64,000 bases of DNA from Betaproteobacteria bacterium (GCA_016711875.1 JADJSD010000001.1:1860001-1924000), one strand, 5' to 3'. Positions 25,883-35,472 are shown, numbered from the stretch's first letter. Program-made: numbers and translations. The notes: generated by a model not told the origin, from the letters alone.

Positions 25883-27472
25883 CTAGGGAACGGTGATGCC
25901 CTGCGCCTCGATGAAGTTGTCCGCGCGGTGCGTGACGTTCACGCCCTGGCGGGCCGCCCAGGGGATCACCTGGCGATGCAGCGGGATCGTGTAGACCTGC
26001 TGGCGCACGCGCTGCAGGGCGTCCAGCAGGATCTGCCGCCGCTTCGCGACGTCCATCTCGACGTCCGCGGCCTCGATCATCCGGTCCAGCGCCGCGTCCT
26101 TCACCCGGCCGGAATTGAAGTCGCCCCAGCCCTTGCCGTCGTAGCTGTGCAGGAGCGGGCCGAGGGTGATCGCCGGGTCCGTCGGCGCGCCGCCCCAGCC
26201 GTACAGGTGGACGGCGAGGTCGGTCTGGTCCACGCGCTGGAAGAACTGCGCGCGCGGCAGCAGTGCGAGCGAGGCCTTCACGCCGGCCTTCGCCCACATC
26301 GCCGCGATCGCCGTGCAGATGCGCTCGTCATTCACGTAGCGGTTGTTCGGGCACAGGAGCTGCACTTCGAAGCCCGCCGCGTAACCGGCCTCGGCCAGCA
26401 GCTTCCGGGCCCGGACGGGATCGTAGGGGACGGCGCGAGGCTCCAGCGCCGGGTCGCTCGCCACGCGGGCCGGCACCATCGCGCCCGTCGGCTGCGAATT
26501 GCCGCGCATCACCTGCGCCCGGATGGCCTCCACGTCGATGGCGGCCGATAGGGCCTGGCGCACGCGCAGGTCCTTCAGCGGGTTCCGGCCCTTCACGTTC
26601 GAATACCGGAGTTCGTCGCGCTCCTGGTCCATCGCGAGGAAGAGCACGCGGTTCTCGGGGCCCTCGAGGATCCGCACGGCGGGGTTCGAGCGCAGGCGGT
26701 TCACGTCCTGCAGGGGCGGGTCGAGCACGAAATCCACCTCGCCCGAGACGAGCGCGGCCATGCGCGTCGCGTCGGACTTGACCGGGCGGTAGGTCATCTC
26801 GGTGACGTTGCCCGTGAAGCGTCCCGCCGCGCGGCCCCACCACGCGGAATTCTCGCGCAGGACGGTTTTCACCTCCGGCTCCCACGAGACGAACCGGTAG
26901 GCGCCGGTGCCGTTGGCGTTCCGGGCGGAAAAGGTGTCCTCGGCCTTCGCGAAGTCCTGCGGGCGCTGCGCGCCGTTCTTCACCGACCACGCGCGGCTCA
27001 TGACCAGGATGGAGTTCACGTACTCGAGCAGGATCGGCGTGGGCCTCGCCGTGACGAATTCCACCGTGAGGTCGTCCACGCGCCGCACCTTGCCCAGGCG
27101 CGAGGCGTACGTCTTGAAGTTGGAGGTGGGGCTCTGCGCGCGCTCGACCGAGAAGACGACGTCGTCCGCCGTGAAGGGGCTGCCGTCGTGGAACTTCACG
27201 CCCGGCCGCAACTTGAAGCGCCAGACCGTGGGCGAGGGCTGCTCCCACGACAGCGCGAGGGAGGGGATGAGCTTCAGGTCCTTGTCGCGCGTGGTGAGGC
27301 GCTCGTACACGTGGTACAGGAGCAGGTTGTTGATCCCCTCGTTCTGCGCGTGGGGGTCGGCCGTGAGGAAGTCCCCCTGCGAGCTCCAGCGGAAGGGCTT
27401 CGCCGGCGCGGGGCCGGCGAAACCGGCGAGGACGGCGAGCGCCGCGAGGACAAAGGCCCCCCGCCTGCCCAT
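25883..27472 (-). CDS. ABC transporter solute-binding protein, family 5 (copy 3)
   Basis: A 529-residue periplasmic binding protein with a signal peptide (MGRRGAFVLAALAVLAGFAGPAPAK). Shared blocks with copies 2 and 4 are WSSQGDFLTADPHAQNE, PGVKFHDGSPFTADDVVFS, SGEVDFVLDPPLQDVNRL, CPNNRYVNDERICTA, PRAQFF and VIPWAARQGVNVTHRADN. It has no permease or ATPase of its own nearby, so it must use the transporter at 4.6-9.9 kb or another elsewhere. It lies nine bases downstream of the outer-membrane barrel gene. Confidence 0.9.
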   Translation of the reverse strand: MGRRGAFVLAALAVLAGFAGPAPAKPFRWSSQGDFLTADPHAQNEGINNLLLYHVYERLTTRDKDLKLIPSLALSWEQPSPTVWRFKLRPGVKFHDGSPFTADDVVFSVERAQSPTSNFKTYASRLGKVRRVDDLTVEFVTARPTPILLEYVNSILVMSRAWSVKNGAQRPQDFAKAEDTFSARNANGTGAYRFVSWEPEVKTVLRENSAWWGRAAGRFTGNVTEMTYRPVKSDATRMAALVSGEVDFVLDPPLQDVNRLRSNPAVRILEGPENRVLFLAMDQERDELRYSNVKGRNPLKDLRVRQALSAAIDVEAIRAQVMRGNSQPTGAMVPARVASDPALEPRAVPYDPVRARKLLAEAGYAAGFEVQLLCPNNRYVNDERICTAIAAMWAKAGVKASLALLPRAQFFQRVDQTDLAVHLYGWGGAPTDPAITLGPLLHSYDGKGWGDFNSGRVKDAALDRMIEAADVEMDVAKRRQILLDALQRVRQQVYTIPLHRQVIPWAARQGVNVTHRADNFIEAQGITVP

Positions 27473-27480
27473 GGCGAGGC

Positions 27481-28116
27481 TCAGAAGCCGAGCCCGAAGC
27501 CGACGTGGGCGGCGCGCGCCTTGAACTTGCCGCCGATCTCGTTGCTGCCCAGGTTGTCGTGGGAATCCAGATCGAGCCGCACGAAGGCGTTGCTGCCTTC
27601 GAAGCGCCAGGCGGCCCCCAGGCCGTAGATCGCGGCCGTGCTCGTGTCCTTGCGGCTGGAGCTTTCGAGTTCCGCGAAGCCGCTCGAAGCGAAGCTCGCC
27701 TTCGCCTCGGCGCGCGCGATGCCCAGCTTGCCGAACACCATCAGGTTCTTGGCCGGCGAGAAGCCCGGCAGGAGCGCGATGCCGTAGGCCTTCGACTCGA
27801 TGCGCGCGGAGACCGTGCCTTCGGGGACGGTGGTGGCACGCCAGTTCGTGTCGCCCAGGTCCGCGTAGTAGCCCTCGACGGACAGCCAGGGCAGCACGTG
27901 GCGCCCGAGGAAGGCACGCCCGCCGAAGTCCTTCGTGTCGCCCGAGACGCTCGCCGAGGAAAAGCCGAGCGAGCGCAGGTCGCTTTCGATGCGGCCGTTG
28001 TTCACCTGGCCGTAGGTATTGCCGAGCGAGACGCCGGCGTACCAGCCGGCGGCCGTGGCGGGCATCGCCGCGGCTGCCAGCGCCGCGGCGGCGACGCATC
28101 CGATGATCTTCTTCAT
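27481..28116 (-). CDS. Outer-membrane beta-barrel protein
   Basis: A 211-residue protein with a signal peptide cut after ATAA and alternating strands (GWYAGVSLGNTYGQ, FGGRAFLGRHVLPWLSVEGYYADLG, SKAYGIALLPG, LMVFGKLGIARAEAKASF, AAIYGLGAAWRF, NAFVRLDLDSH, AAHVGFGLGF). The final residue is Phe, as needed for BAM-dependent insertion. It fits a small eight-stranded OmpA/OmpX-like barrel. It is placed between a gamma-glutamyltransferase and a peptide-binding protein in the same direction, so it may belong to the same nutrient-uptake operon; a passage or adhesion role cannot be told. Confidence 0.82.
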   Translation of the reverse strand: MKKIIGCVAAAALAAAAMPATAAGWYAGVSLGNTYGQVNNGRIESDLRSLGFSSASVSGDTKDFGGRAFLGRHVLPWLSVEGYYADLGDTNWRATTVPEGTVSARIESKAYGIALLPGFSPAKNLMVFGKLGIARAEAKASFASSGFAELESSSRKDTSTAAIYGLGAAWRFEGSNAFVRLDLDSHDNLGSNEIGGKFKARAAHVGFGLGF

Positions 28117-28136
28117 GGTCGTGTTCTCCGAGTCGT

Positions 28137-29948
28137 TCAGCGGCCGGCCGCGGTGCCTTCGCGGCGCGGGTCGGCGCCGCCGGCCCAGCCGGAAAGGGGC
28201 TTGACGATGGCGCGCAGCGCCACGTCGGGGTTGGGATTGGCGTTCAGGCGCGTGATCCCGTGGATGCCGGAGTTGATGTCGCCGACGCTCACCGTGTGGC
28301 CGAGGGCCTGCAGTCCCGGGCCGAGGTTCTTCACGGAGCTGTTGCGCTCCAGGCTCGTCGTCGCCGAGGTCTGCGCGCCGAAGTTGCCCAGGTTGATGGC
28401 CTGCTGGACGTCGAGCTTCCAGTCGAGCACGCCGATGAGCGTCTTGGCCACGTACTGGATGATGTTGCTGCCGCCCGGGGATCCGACCACCGCGTGCAGG
28501 CGTCCGCCGTTGGCGTTGTCGAAGACCATCACCGGCGCCATCGAACTGCGCGGGCGCTTGCCGGGCTCGACGCGGTTCGCGACGGGCACGCCGGCCGCGT
28601 CGGTCGGGGCGAAGTTGAAGTCGGTGAGCTGGTTGTTCAGCACGAAGCCGCGCACCCACTGGTGGCTGCCGAACCCGCTCTCCACGGTCGTGGTCATCGA
28701 CAGGGCGTTGCCGTCCTGGTCGACGATCGACATGTGCGAAGTGCCGTTCTCGTGCTCGTCCGTGTGGGGCGCATACGCCTCCTTGCCGCATCCCGAGGGG
28801 GTGCCGGCGCGCGGCACGCCCATGCTGCGCGTGAGGCTGATCGCCGTGGCGCGGCCCTTCAGGTAGTTGGCGTCGATGAGGCCGGCGGTGGGCACGCACA
28901 CGAAGTCCGGGTCGGCCATGTAGAGCGCGCGGTCGGCGTAGGCGAGCCGGTAGGCCTCCGAGACGAGGTGCACCGAGGCGACCGTGTCGGGCCCGAGCGA
29001 GGCCACGTCGTAGTTCTGCAGGATGCCGAGCGTCGCGAGGATCGTGGCCGCGCCGGAGGAGGGCATGCCCATGCCGCAGACGCGCCAGCGCTCGCGGTAG
29101 GTGCCGCACACCGGCTCGCGCTTCTTCGCCGTGTAGGCCGCGAAGTCGGAGAGCTCCATGATGCCGGGGTTGGTCGGGTGCGACTTGATCTTGGCGATGA
29201 TGTCCGCGGCGATCGGGCCCTTGAGGAGCGCGTCGGCGCCGCCCGCGGCGATCGCGCGCAGCGAGGCCGCGTAATCCGGGTTGGTGAGCACCGTGCCGAC
29301 GGCCTTCGGCGTGCCGTCGGCGTTGTAGAAGTAGCTGCCGGCGCCGCGGGGGCCCTTCAGCTCGGCGTTCGCGCCGGAGAGCGCGGAAAAGAGGCGCGGG
29401 GAGATCGCGAAGCCCTTTTCGGCCAGCTCGATCGCCGGGTTCATGAGCATCGCCCAGGGGAGCTTGCCTTTCTCCCTGTGCGCCAGCTCGAGCGCCTTGA
29501 TCGCGCCCGGCACGCCCGTCGAAAGGCCCCCGATCACCGCGGTCCCGAAGGCGAGCGGCTGGCCGTTCGCCCCGATGAAGTACCTGTCCGTCGCCTTGGC
29601 GGGCGCGGTTTCGCGGCCGTCGTAGGTCTCGACGCGCTTGCCGGCCGCGTCGTACGTGACGATGAAGGCGCCGCCACCCAGGCCGGAGGACTGCGGCTCG
29701 ACGAGCCCCAGCACCATCTGCACGGCCACGGCCGCGTCGACGGCGGTGCCGCCCAGGGCGAGCATGTCGGCGCCCGCCTTCACGGCGAGCGGGTTGGCGG
29801 CGGCGACCATCTCGCGCTTGGAAAAGACGATGGTCTTGTCGGTCCAGCCCGAGGGCAGCTCGGGCGGGGGTTGCTGCGCGAAGGCCTGCGCGCACGCGGT
29901 GGCGAGCGTGACGACCAGCAGCTTGCGGGTCCAGCGGGGCGAATCCAT
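28137..29948 (-). CDS. ggt: Gamma-glutamyltransferase (copy 1)
   Basis: A 603-residue periplasmic enzyme with a signal peptide (cut near AFAQQ). It hydrolyses or transfers the gamma-glutamyl group of glutathione and related peptides after self-cleavage into large and small subunits. The cleavage-site Thr is about residue 403 in NGTSHMSIVD, where the Thr becomes the nucleophile. Substrate-site blocks VEPQSSGLGGGAF, DGRETAPA, GMPSSGA and RPRSSMAPVMVF are intact. A strong AAGGAGGTAA precedes the start. It is downstream of a peptide-binding protein, which suggests periplasmic breakdown of glutathione coupled to uptake of the products. Confidence 0.95.
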   Translation of the reverse strand: MDSPRWTRKLLVVTLATACAQAFAQQPPPELPSGWTDKTIVFSKREMVAAANPLAVKAGADMLALGGTAVDAAVAVQMVLGLVEPQSSGLGGGAFIVTYDAAGKRVETYDGRETAPAKATDRYFIGANGQPLAFGTAVIGGLSTGVPGAIKALELAHREKGKLPWAMLMNPAIELAEKGFAISPRLFSALSGANAELKGPRGAGSYFYNADGTPKAVGTVLTNPDYAASLRAIAAGGADALLKGPIAADIIAKIKSHPTNPGIMELSDFAAYTAKKREPVCGTYRERWRVCGMGMPSSGAATILATLGILQNYDVASLGPDTVASVHLVSEAYRLAYADRALYMADPDFVCVPTAGLIDANYLKGRATAISLTRSMGVPRAGTPSGCGKEAYAPHTDEHENGTSHMSIVDQDGNALSMTTTVESGFGSHQWVRGFVLNNQLTDFNFAPTDAAGVPVANRVEPGKRPRSSMAPVMVFDNANGGRLHAVVGSPGGSNIIQYVAKTLIGVLDWKLDVQQAINLGNFGAQTSATTSLERNSSVKNLGPGLQALGHTVSVGDINSGIHGITRLNANPNPDVALRAIVKPLSGWAGGADPRREGTAAGR

Positions 29949-29990
29949 GGGTTACCTCCTTATTCCGGGTTTTTCTTGTGGGCGTGACGG

Positions 29991-31577
29991 CTACTTGATC
30001 TTGACCCAGGTAGCCTGGAGCCAGTTGTCGGCGCGGTGGACGACTTCGACGTTGCCGCGCGAGGCCCAGGGAATCACCTGCAGGTGGATGGGAATGTGCA
30101 GGACGTTGTCATGGTGGTACTTCATCGCCTTGTTGATCGTCTCCTGGCGGCGCTTCGGGTCGGTGTCGCCCTTGGCGTCGTCGATCAGCGCGTCGAATTC
30201 CGGGTGCTTGTAGTTGCCCCAGTTGTAGTCGCCGTCGCCCTTGTCGTTGCGGCTGTGCAGCACCGGCTGCAGCGTGAAGATGGCGTCCGTCGTGGCGCCG
30301 CCCCAGCCGAGCATGTACATGGAGACGTCGAGGCGCTGCGCCTTCGGGAAGTACTGCGCCCGCGGCAGCGCGTTCACCTTCATGGTGATGCCGCCCTTGG
30401 CGACCATGCCGGCGATCGCCACGCAGATCTTCTCGTCGTTGATGTAGCGGTTGTTCGGGCAGTCGAGGGTCACTTCGAACCCGTTGGGGTAGCCGGCTTC
30501 GGCGAGCAGTTTCTTCGCCGCGGCGATGTCGTACGGGTAGCGCTTGTCCATCTCCTTCGGGACGCCGGCCTTCTCGGGGTTGGCGAGGTTCACGGCCGTG
30601 GGCACCGAAAGGCCGCGCATCACGGCCTTGTTGATCGCGTACACGTCGATGAGGCGGTACATCGCCTCGCGCACGCGCCGGTCCTTGAACGGGTTCTTGC
30701 CCTTCACGTTGGAGTAGAGCAGCTCGTCGCGCGCCTGGTCCATGCCGATGAACACGATGCGGTTCTCGCGGCCCTCGTACACCCGGATCTTCCTGTCCTT
30801 CTTGAGCTTCTCGACGTCCTGCACCGGCGGGTCGAGGACGAAATCGAGCTCGCCCGACAGCAGCGCGGCCATGCGCGTGCCTTCGTTCTTGATGGGCGTG
30901 TAGACGATCTCGTCGACGTTGCCGTCGAAGTAGCCCTTCTCCTTCAGGCCCCACCAGTTGGAGTTCTTCTTGAAGACGCTCTTCACGTCGGGCTCGCGCG
31001 AATAGAGCAGGAACGGACCCGTCCCCATGGCATTGCGCACGGCGAAGGTCTCTTCCTTGTTCTTGAAGTCCTGCGCGCGCTGGACGTTGTGCTTCTCGCA
31101 CCACTTCCGGCTCATCATGAAGAGGCTGTTGGCGAGCATCTCGAGCATCACGGGATTGGGCACCGGCGTGGTGAGCTCGAGCGTGTAGTCGTCGATCTTG
31201 CGCGCCTTGCCCACGGCGTTGCCGTAGACGCGGAAGTTGCTCGTCTCGCCCTGCAGCCGCTGGATGGAGAAGACGGCGTCGTCGGCGGTGAAGTCGCTGC
31301 CGTCGTGGAACTTGACGCCCTTTCGCAGGTTGAAGATCCACACGGTGGGGCTCGCCTGCTTCCAGCTCGCCGCGAGCGCCGGGAGGATCTCGAGGCCCTT
31401 GCCGCGCGTGACGAGCGGCTCGTACACGTGGCCGTTGATGGAGTTGGTGAGCAACTCGTTCTGGGCCATCGGGTCGGCCGTGACGTAGTCCCCCTGGCTG
31501 GACCAGCGCAGCGTCTTCGCCTCGACGAGGGGGGAGAAAATGAGGGTGGCGGCAACGAGGACGAGGAGTCGTCGCAT
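29991..31577 (-). CDS. ABC transporter solute-binding protein, family 5 (copy 4)
   Basis: A 528-residue periplasmic binding protein. The ATG at 31577 starts a clear signal peptide (MRRLLVLVAATLIFSPLVEAK); reading from 31664 adds an unlikely Arg/Pro-rich extension. Shared blocks are WSSQGDYVTADPMAQNE, KGVKFHDGSDFTADDAVFS, SGELDFVLDPPVQDVEKL, KGKNPFKDRRVREAM, DCPNNRYINDEKICVA and VIPWASRGNVEVVHRADN. It precedes ggt in the same direction by about 40 bases. It may bind glutathione or gamma-glutamyl peptides (GsiB-like), though binding residues cannot be judged by eye. Confidence 0.92.
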   Translation of the reverse strand: MRRLLVLVAATLIFSPLVEAKTLRWSSQGDYVTADPMAQNELLTNSINGHVYEPLVTRGKGLEILPALAASWKQASPTVWIFNLRKGVKFHDGSDFTADDAVFSIQRLQGETSNFRVYGNAVGKARKIDDYTLELTTPVPNPVMLEMLANSLFMMSRKWCEKHNVQRAQDFKNKEETFAVRNAMGTGPFLLYSREPDVKSVFKKNSNWWGLKEKGYFDGNVDEIVYTPIKNEGTRMAALLSGELDFVLDPPVQDVEKLKKDRKIRVYEGRENRIVFIGMDQARDELLYSNVKGKNPFKDRRVREAMYRLIDVYAINKAVMRGLSVPTAVNLANPEKAGVPKEMDKRYPYDIAAAKKLLAEAGYPNGFEVTLDCPNNRYINDEKICVAIAGMVAKGGITMKVNALPRAQYFPKAQRLDVSMYMLGWGGATTDAIFTLQPVLHSRNDKGDGDYNWGNYKHPEFDALIDDAKGDTDPKRRQETINKAMKYHHDNVLHIPIHLQVIPWASRGNVEVVHRADNWLQATWVKIK

Positions 31578-31701
31578 GGTCGGTCTCCGGGGGGAAGGGT
31601 CCGTGGCATGATACGCCAACGTCGCACGCCCTCCGCAGGTTCCCCTGGCCTCTTCCGTCCCCATCGCCCGCGTCCGCAGCCTCGGCTACGAGTACCCCGG
31701 C

Positions 31702-32589
31702 GTGCGTGCCCTGTCGGGCGTCTCCTTCGAGCTTAACCGCGGCACGGTGACGGCGCTGGTGGGCCCCAACGGCGCGGGCAAGACGACGCTCCTTCGCTGC
31801 CTCGCGGGCCTCGATGCGCCACTCGAGGGGGCGATCGAGGTGGCCGGCATTGACGTTCTCGAGTCTCCTCGCGAGGCTCACCGCAAGCTCGGTTACCTCT
31901 CGGATTTCTTCGGCGTCTACGAGGCGCTCACGGTCGCGCAATGCCTCGCGCATGCGGCGGCCATGCAGGGCGCGGCACCCGGGCGGGTGGCCGAATCGGT
32001 CCGGCGGACGGCGTTGCGACTGGGGCTTTCCGATCGCCTCGGCCAGGCGGCGGGAACGCTCTCGCGCGGCCTGCGCCAGCGGCTCGCCATCGGCCAGGCG
32101 CTCATCCACGGCCCGGAGCTGCTGCTGCTCGACGAGCCCGCGGCGGGGCTCGACCCGGAGGCACGCCACGCGCTCGCGGCGCTCTTCCGCGCGCTGCAGG
32201 ACGAGGGCATGACGCTCGTGGTTTCCTCGCACATCCTCGCTGAGCTCGACGAGTACTCGACGCACATGCTGGTGATCCGCGGCGGCGAGGTGGTGGAGCA
32301 CCGCGCGCTCGAGGGCGGCGCGGGTCCCGGGGAGCGCCGCCTGCGCCTGCGCCTCGCGGCGCCGCGGGCGGACCTGGTGGCGACGCTCGGTGCCCTCCCG
32401 GGCGTGCGCGTCGTCGAGGCCGGCGATCGCGAGGCCGTGATCGCCCTCGCGGGCGACGAGGCGGCCCAGTCGGCCCTGCTCGCCACGCTGCTGGCCTCCG
32501 GGCTTCCCGTCGCCGAATTCGCGGCCGAGCGCGAGAACCTCCACGATTCCTACCTGCGCACGGTGCGGCCGGGCGAGGAGCGCGCATGA
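31702..32589 (+). CDS. ABC-2 type exporter ATPase; start uncertain
   Basis: At least 295 residues: Walker A GPNGAGKTT, signature LSRGLRQRLAIGQAL, Walker B LLLLDEPAAGLD and the H-loop SSHILAE, so a complete single-domain exporter ATPase. GTG 31702 is the first ordinary start codon, but homology clearly begins earlier: the preceding codons read IARVRSLGYEYPGVRALSG, which holds the first beta strand and the aromatic A-loop. The frame is open back to 31612 with no ATG, GTG or TTG. CTG 31645 (giving LASSVPIARV) is the best candidate. The last bases overlap the permease start (ATGA). Confidence 0.85.
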   Translation: MRALSGVSFELNRGTVTALVGPNGAGKTTLLRCLAGLDAPLEGAIEVAGIDVLESPREAHRKLGYLSDFFGVYEALTVAQCLAHAAAMQGAAPGRVAESVRRTALRLGLSDRLGQAAGTLSRGLRQRLAIGQALIHGPELLLLDEPAAGLDPEARHALAALFRALQDEGMTLVVSSHILAELDEYSTHMLVIRGGEVVEHRALEGGAGPGERRLRLRLAAPRADLVATLGALPGVRVVEAGDREAVIALAGDEAAQSALLATLLASGLPVAEFAAERENLHDSYLRTVRPGEERA

Positions 32590-33929
32590 ATCCCGAGCTG
32601 CGCCGTTACGCCTGGCTCGAGATGGGACTCCACAGGCGCATCGCCGCGCCGGCGGTGCTGCTGCTCGTCTTCGCGCTCTTCGCCTCGGGCGGGGACGACG
32701 GCAGCTGGCGCGAGCGCCTCTACGGGCCGGCCTCGGTGCTCACCTTCGTCATCCTCTTCCTGTGGGGCACCCATCTCACCGCGGAATCGGTGGCCGAGGA
32801 AGTGCGCGAGCGCACCTGGGACCTGCAGCGCCTGTCCGCGCTCGGCCCCGGGGAGATGACGGTCGGCAAGCTCCTGGGCGCGCCGATGTTCGCGTGGTAT
32901 GCCGGCGGAATGTGCCTCGCGACGATGGCCTTCGCCGCGGCGGCCCTGCCCGGCCGCGTATCCGTCGGCTGGACCGTGCTCGCGACCATCGCCGGCGCGG
33001 TGTTCGTGCACGCCACGGCCCTGGCGGCCAGCCTGCAGGCGGTGCATCGCGAGTCGCGCGCCAGCCGGCGCCTCGGCGTGGCGCTCCTGCTGCTGCCCGT
33101 GCTGCTCCTGATGTGGGTCGGCCCGTTCATCGATCGGGGCGGGACGGCGAAGGCCCTTTCGTGGTTCGGGATGCGCTTCGAACGGCTGCCCTTCTTCGCC
33201 GTGTCGATGGTCGCGTTCGCCGGTTGGGCGGTCTTCGGCGCTTACCGCAGCTTCTGCCGCGAACTGCAGGTGCGCACGCGGCCGTGGGCCTGGCCGGCAT
33301 TCTCTCTCTGGGTGGCGGCCTGGGCGGCGGGGCTCGCCCCGCCGGACATCGGCTTTGCGCGTGCCTTCACGGTGACGGGGCTGCTCGCCTGCCTGGTCGC
33401 CACTTACGTCGCCCTCTTCACGGACCCGACGACCGCCATGAAGGTGCGACGCGTGGCGACGGCCTGGGCCCGGGGCGATCGGCGGCGCGCGCTCGAGGAA
33501 TTGCCGCTCTGGCCCACCTCGCTCGCGCCCGCATTCGCCTTCGCGCTGGCCGCGCCGTTCGCCTTCGCCGGCGTGCGCGAGTGGCTCGACCTTCCCGACT
33601 GGAAAGCCATCGGCGATTTCGCCACGCGCGCGCCGCTGGCGCTCGCCTTCGCGGCGGCCCGGGACGGCGCGATCCTCGTCTTCTTCGCCTCGGCCGCGAA
33701 GCCCCGGCGCGTCGAAGGCGCGACGATCCTGTACCTCGCCCTGCTGTGGTGGGTGATCCCGGGCCTGCTCGCGGTGGCGGGCCTCGCGAGCGTCGCGCAG
33801 TTCGTGAACCCGTTCCTCACCGGGAGCGGCACGACGGCGGCCGTCGTCATGGGCGCGCAGGCCGCGCTGGCCATCGGGCTCGCCGCCTCGCGGTGGCGCG
33901 GGAACTACGGCCGGCCTGCCCCGCGCTGA
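32586..33929 (+). CDS. ABC-2 type transporter permease
   Basis: A 447-residue inner-membrane protein with about ten hydrophobic segments, including AAPAVLLLVFALFASG, VLTFVILFLWGTHLT, GVALLLLPVLLLMWVGPFI, LLACLVATYVALF and ILYLALLWWVIPGLLAVAG. The cytoplasmic EEVRERTWDLQRLSALGPGEMTVGKLLGAP is the ABC-2 coupling-helix region. With the ATPase gene it overlaps by 4 bases and makes a two-gene exporter of the kind that moves antibiotics, lipids or gliding-motility substrates; the substrate is unknown. Confidence 0.85.
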   Translation: MNPELRRYAWLEMGLHRRIAAPAVLLLVFALFASGGDDGSWRERLYGPASVLTFVILFLWGTHLTAESVAEEVRERTWDLQRLSALGPGEMTVGKLLGAPMFAWYAGGMCLATMAFAAAALPGRVSVGWTVLATIAGAVFVHATALAASLQAVHRESRASRRLGVALLLLPVLLLMWVGPFIDRGGTAKALSWFGMRFERLPFFAVSMVAFAGWAVFGAYRSFCRELQVRTRPWAWPAFSLWVAAWAAGLAPPDIGFARAFTVTGLLACLVATYVALFTDPTTAMKVRRVATAWARGDRRRALEELPLWPTSLAPAFAFALAAPFAFAGVREWLDLPDWKAIGDFATRAPLALAFAAARDGAILVFFASAAKPRRVEGATILYLALLWWVIPGLLAVAGLASVAQFVNPFLTGSGTTAAVVMGAQAALAIGLAASRWRGNYGRPAPR

Positions 33930-33979
33930 AGGGCTTCGGCGAAGCGCTATACTTTTCCTCCCGCAGAGGAGACAAGCCC

Positions 33980-35464
33980 ATGAACGCCCCCGAACGCACG
34001 CCCATCGCGCCCGCCATCAAGGACGCCACCCTGTTCCGAGACCGCGCCTATGTGGATGGCGCGTGGTGCGATGCCGATTCCGGCAAGCGCTTCGACGTCG
34101 ACAACCCGTGCGACGGCTCCGTCGTCGGTTCCGTGCCGGACATGTCGACCGCCGAGACGCGCCGCGCCATCGAAGCCGCCGCGCGCGCACTGCCCGCCTG
34201 GCGCGCCCTGCCGGCCAAGGAGCGCTCGCGCATCGTGCGCAAGTGGTACGACCTCATCGTCGCCAACGCCGACGACCTCGCGCTCATCCTCACCACGGAG
34301 CAGGGCAAGCCCCTGCCGGAAGCCAAGGGCGAGATCCTCTACGGCGCCTCGTTCGTGGAGTGGTTCGCGGAGGAAGGCAAGCGCGTCTACGGCGACACGA
34401 TCCCGAGCCCGACGAACGACCGCCGCCTCATCGTCCTGAAGCAGCCCATCGGCGTGTGCGCGGCGATCACGCCGTGGAACTTCCCCACGGCGATGATCAC
34501 CCGCAAGATGGCGCCCGGCCTCGCCGTCGGCTGCACGTTCGTGCTCAAGCCCGCCGAGCAGACGCCGTTCTCGGCCCTCGCGCTGGCGGAACTCGCCGAG
34601 CGCGCCGGCTTCCCGAAGGGCGTCATCAACATCGTCACGGGCGATGCGCCTTCCATCGGCAAGGAGCTGTGCGCGAACCCCATCGTGAAGAAGGTCACCT
34701 TCACCGGCTCCACGGAAGTGGGCCGCATCCTCATGCGCCAGAGCGCCGACACGATCAAGAAGCTCTCGCTCGAGCTGGGCGGCAACGCACCGTTCATCGT
34801 CTTCGACGACGCGGACCTCGACGCGGCCGCCGACGGCGCCATGGCCTCCAAGTACCGCAACGCCGGCCAGACCTGCGTGTGCGCGAACCGCATCTTCGTG
34901 CAGGACGGGGTCTACGACGCGTTCGCCGCCAAGCTCGCCGAGCGCGTGAGGAAGCTCGTGGTGGGCAAGGGGACGGAGGCCGGCGTCACCGTCGGCCCGC
35001 TCATCGACGAGCAGGGCATGAAGAAGGTGGAGGAGCACGTCGCCGACGCCCTCGCGAAGGGCGCGAAGGTGGTGACCGGGGGCAAGCGCGTGGCCCAGGG
35101 CGGGCTGTTCTACGAGCCGACGCTGCTCACGGGCGTCACCACGGAGATGAAGGTCGCGCGGGAGGAGACCTTCGGTCCGGTCGCGCCGCTCTTCCGGTTC
35201 AAGACGGAGGAGGAGGCCCTTGCGCTCGCCAACGACACGGAGTTCGGCCTGGCCGGCTACTTCTACGCGCGCGATGTCGGCCGCGTGATGCGCGTGGCCG
35301 AGGGAATGGAGACGGGGATGGTGGGCGTGAACGTCGGCATCCTCGCCAACGAGGTCGCTCCTTTCGGCGGGGTGAAGCAGTCCGGGCTGGGGCGCGAGGG
35401 GTCGAAGTACGGCGTGGAGGATTTCCTCGAGATCAAGTACATCTGCCTGGGTGGGATTCAATAG
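33980..35464 (+). CDS. gabD: NAD(P)-dependent succinate-semialdehyde dehydrogenase
   Basis: A 494-residue aldehyde dehydrogenase that oxidises succinate semialdehyde to succinate, last step of the GABA shunt. It has the Rossmann cofactor segment (TPWNFPTAMITRKMAPGLAVGC, FTGSTEVGR), the general-base Glu in LELGGNAPFIV and the catalytic Cys in NAGQTCVCANRI; both are intact. GAGGAGA precedes ATG 33980. The C-terminal KQSGLGREGSKYGVEDFLEIKY is the GabD-type ending. It stands alone with no gabT nearby. A GCCGATGAACGC repeat follows ten bases after the stop. Confidence 0.95.
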   Translation: MNAPERTPIAPAIKDATLFRDRAYVDGAWCDADSGKRFDVDNPCDGSVVGSVPDMSTAETRRAIEAAARALPAWRALPAKERSRIVRKWYDLIVANADDLALILTTEQGKPLPEAKGEILYGASFVEWFAEEGKRVYGDTIPSPTNDRRLIVLKQPIGVCAAITPWNFPTAMITRKMAPGLAVGCTFVLKPAEQTPFSALALAELAERAGFPKGVINIVTGDAPSIGKELCANPIVKKVTFTGSTEVGRILMRQSADTIKKLSLELGGNAPFIVFDDADLDAAADGAMASKYRNAGQTCVCANRIFVQDGVYDAFAAKLAERVRKLVVGKGTEAGVTVGPLIDEQGMKKVEEHVADALAKGAKVVTGGKRVAQGGLFYEPTLLTGVTTEMKVAREETFGPVAPLFRFKTEEEALALANDTEFGLAGYFYARDVGRVMRVAEGMETGMVGVNVGILANEVAPFGGVKQSGLGREGSKYGVEDFLEIKYICLGGIQ

Positions 35465-35472
35465 GCTGTGGG

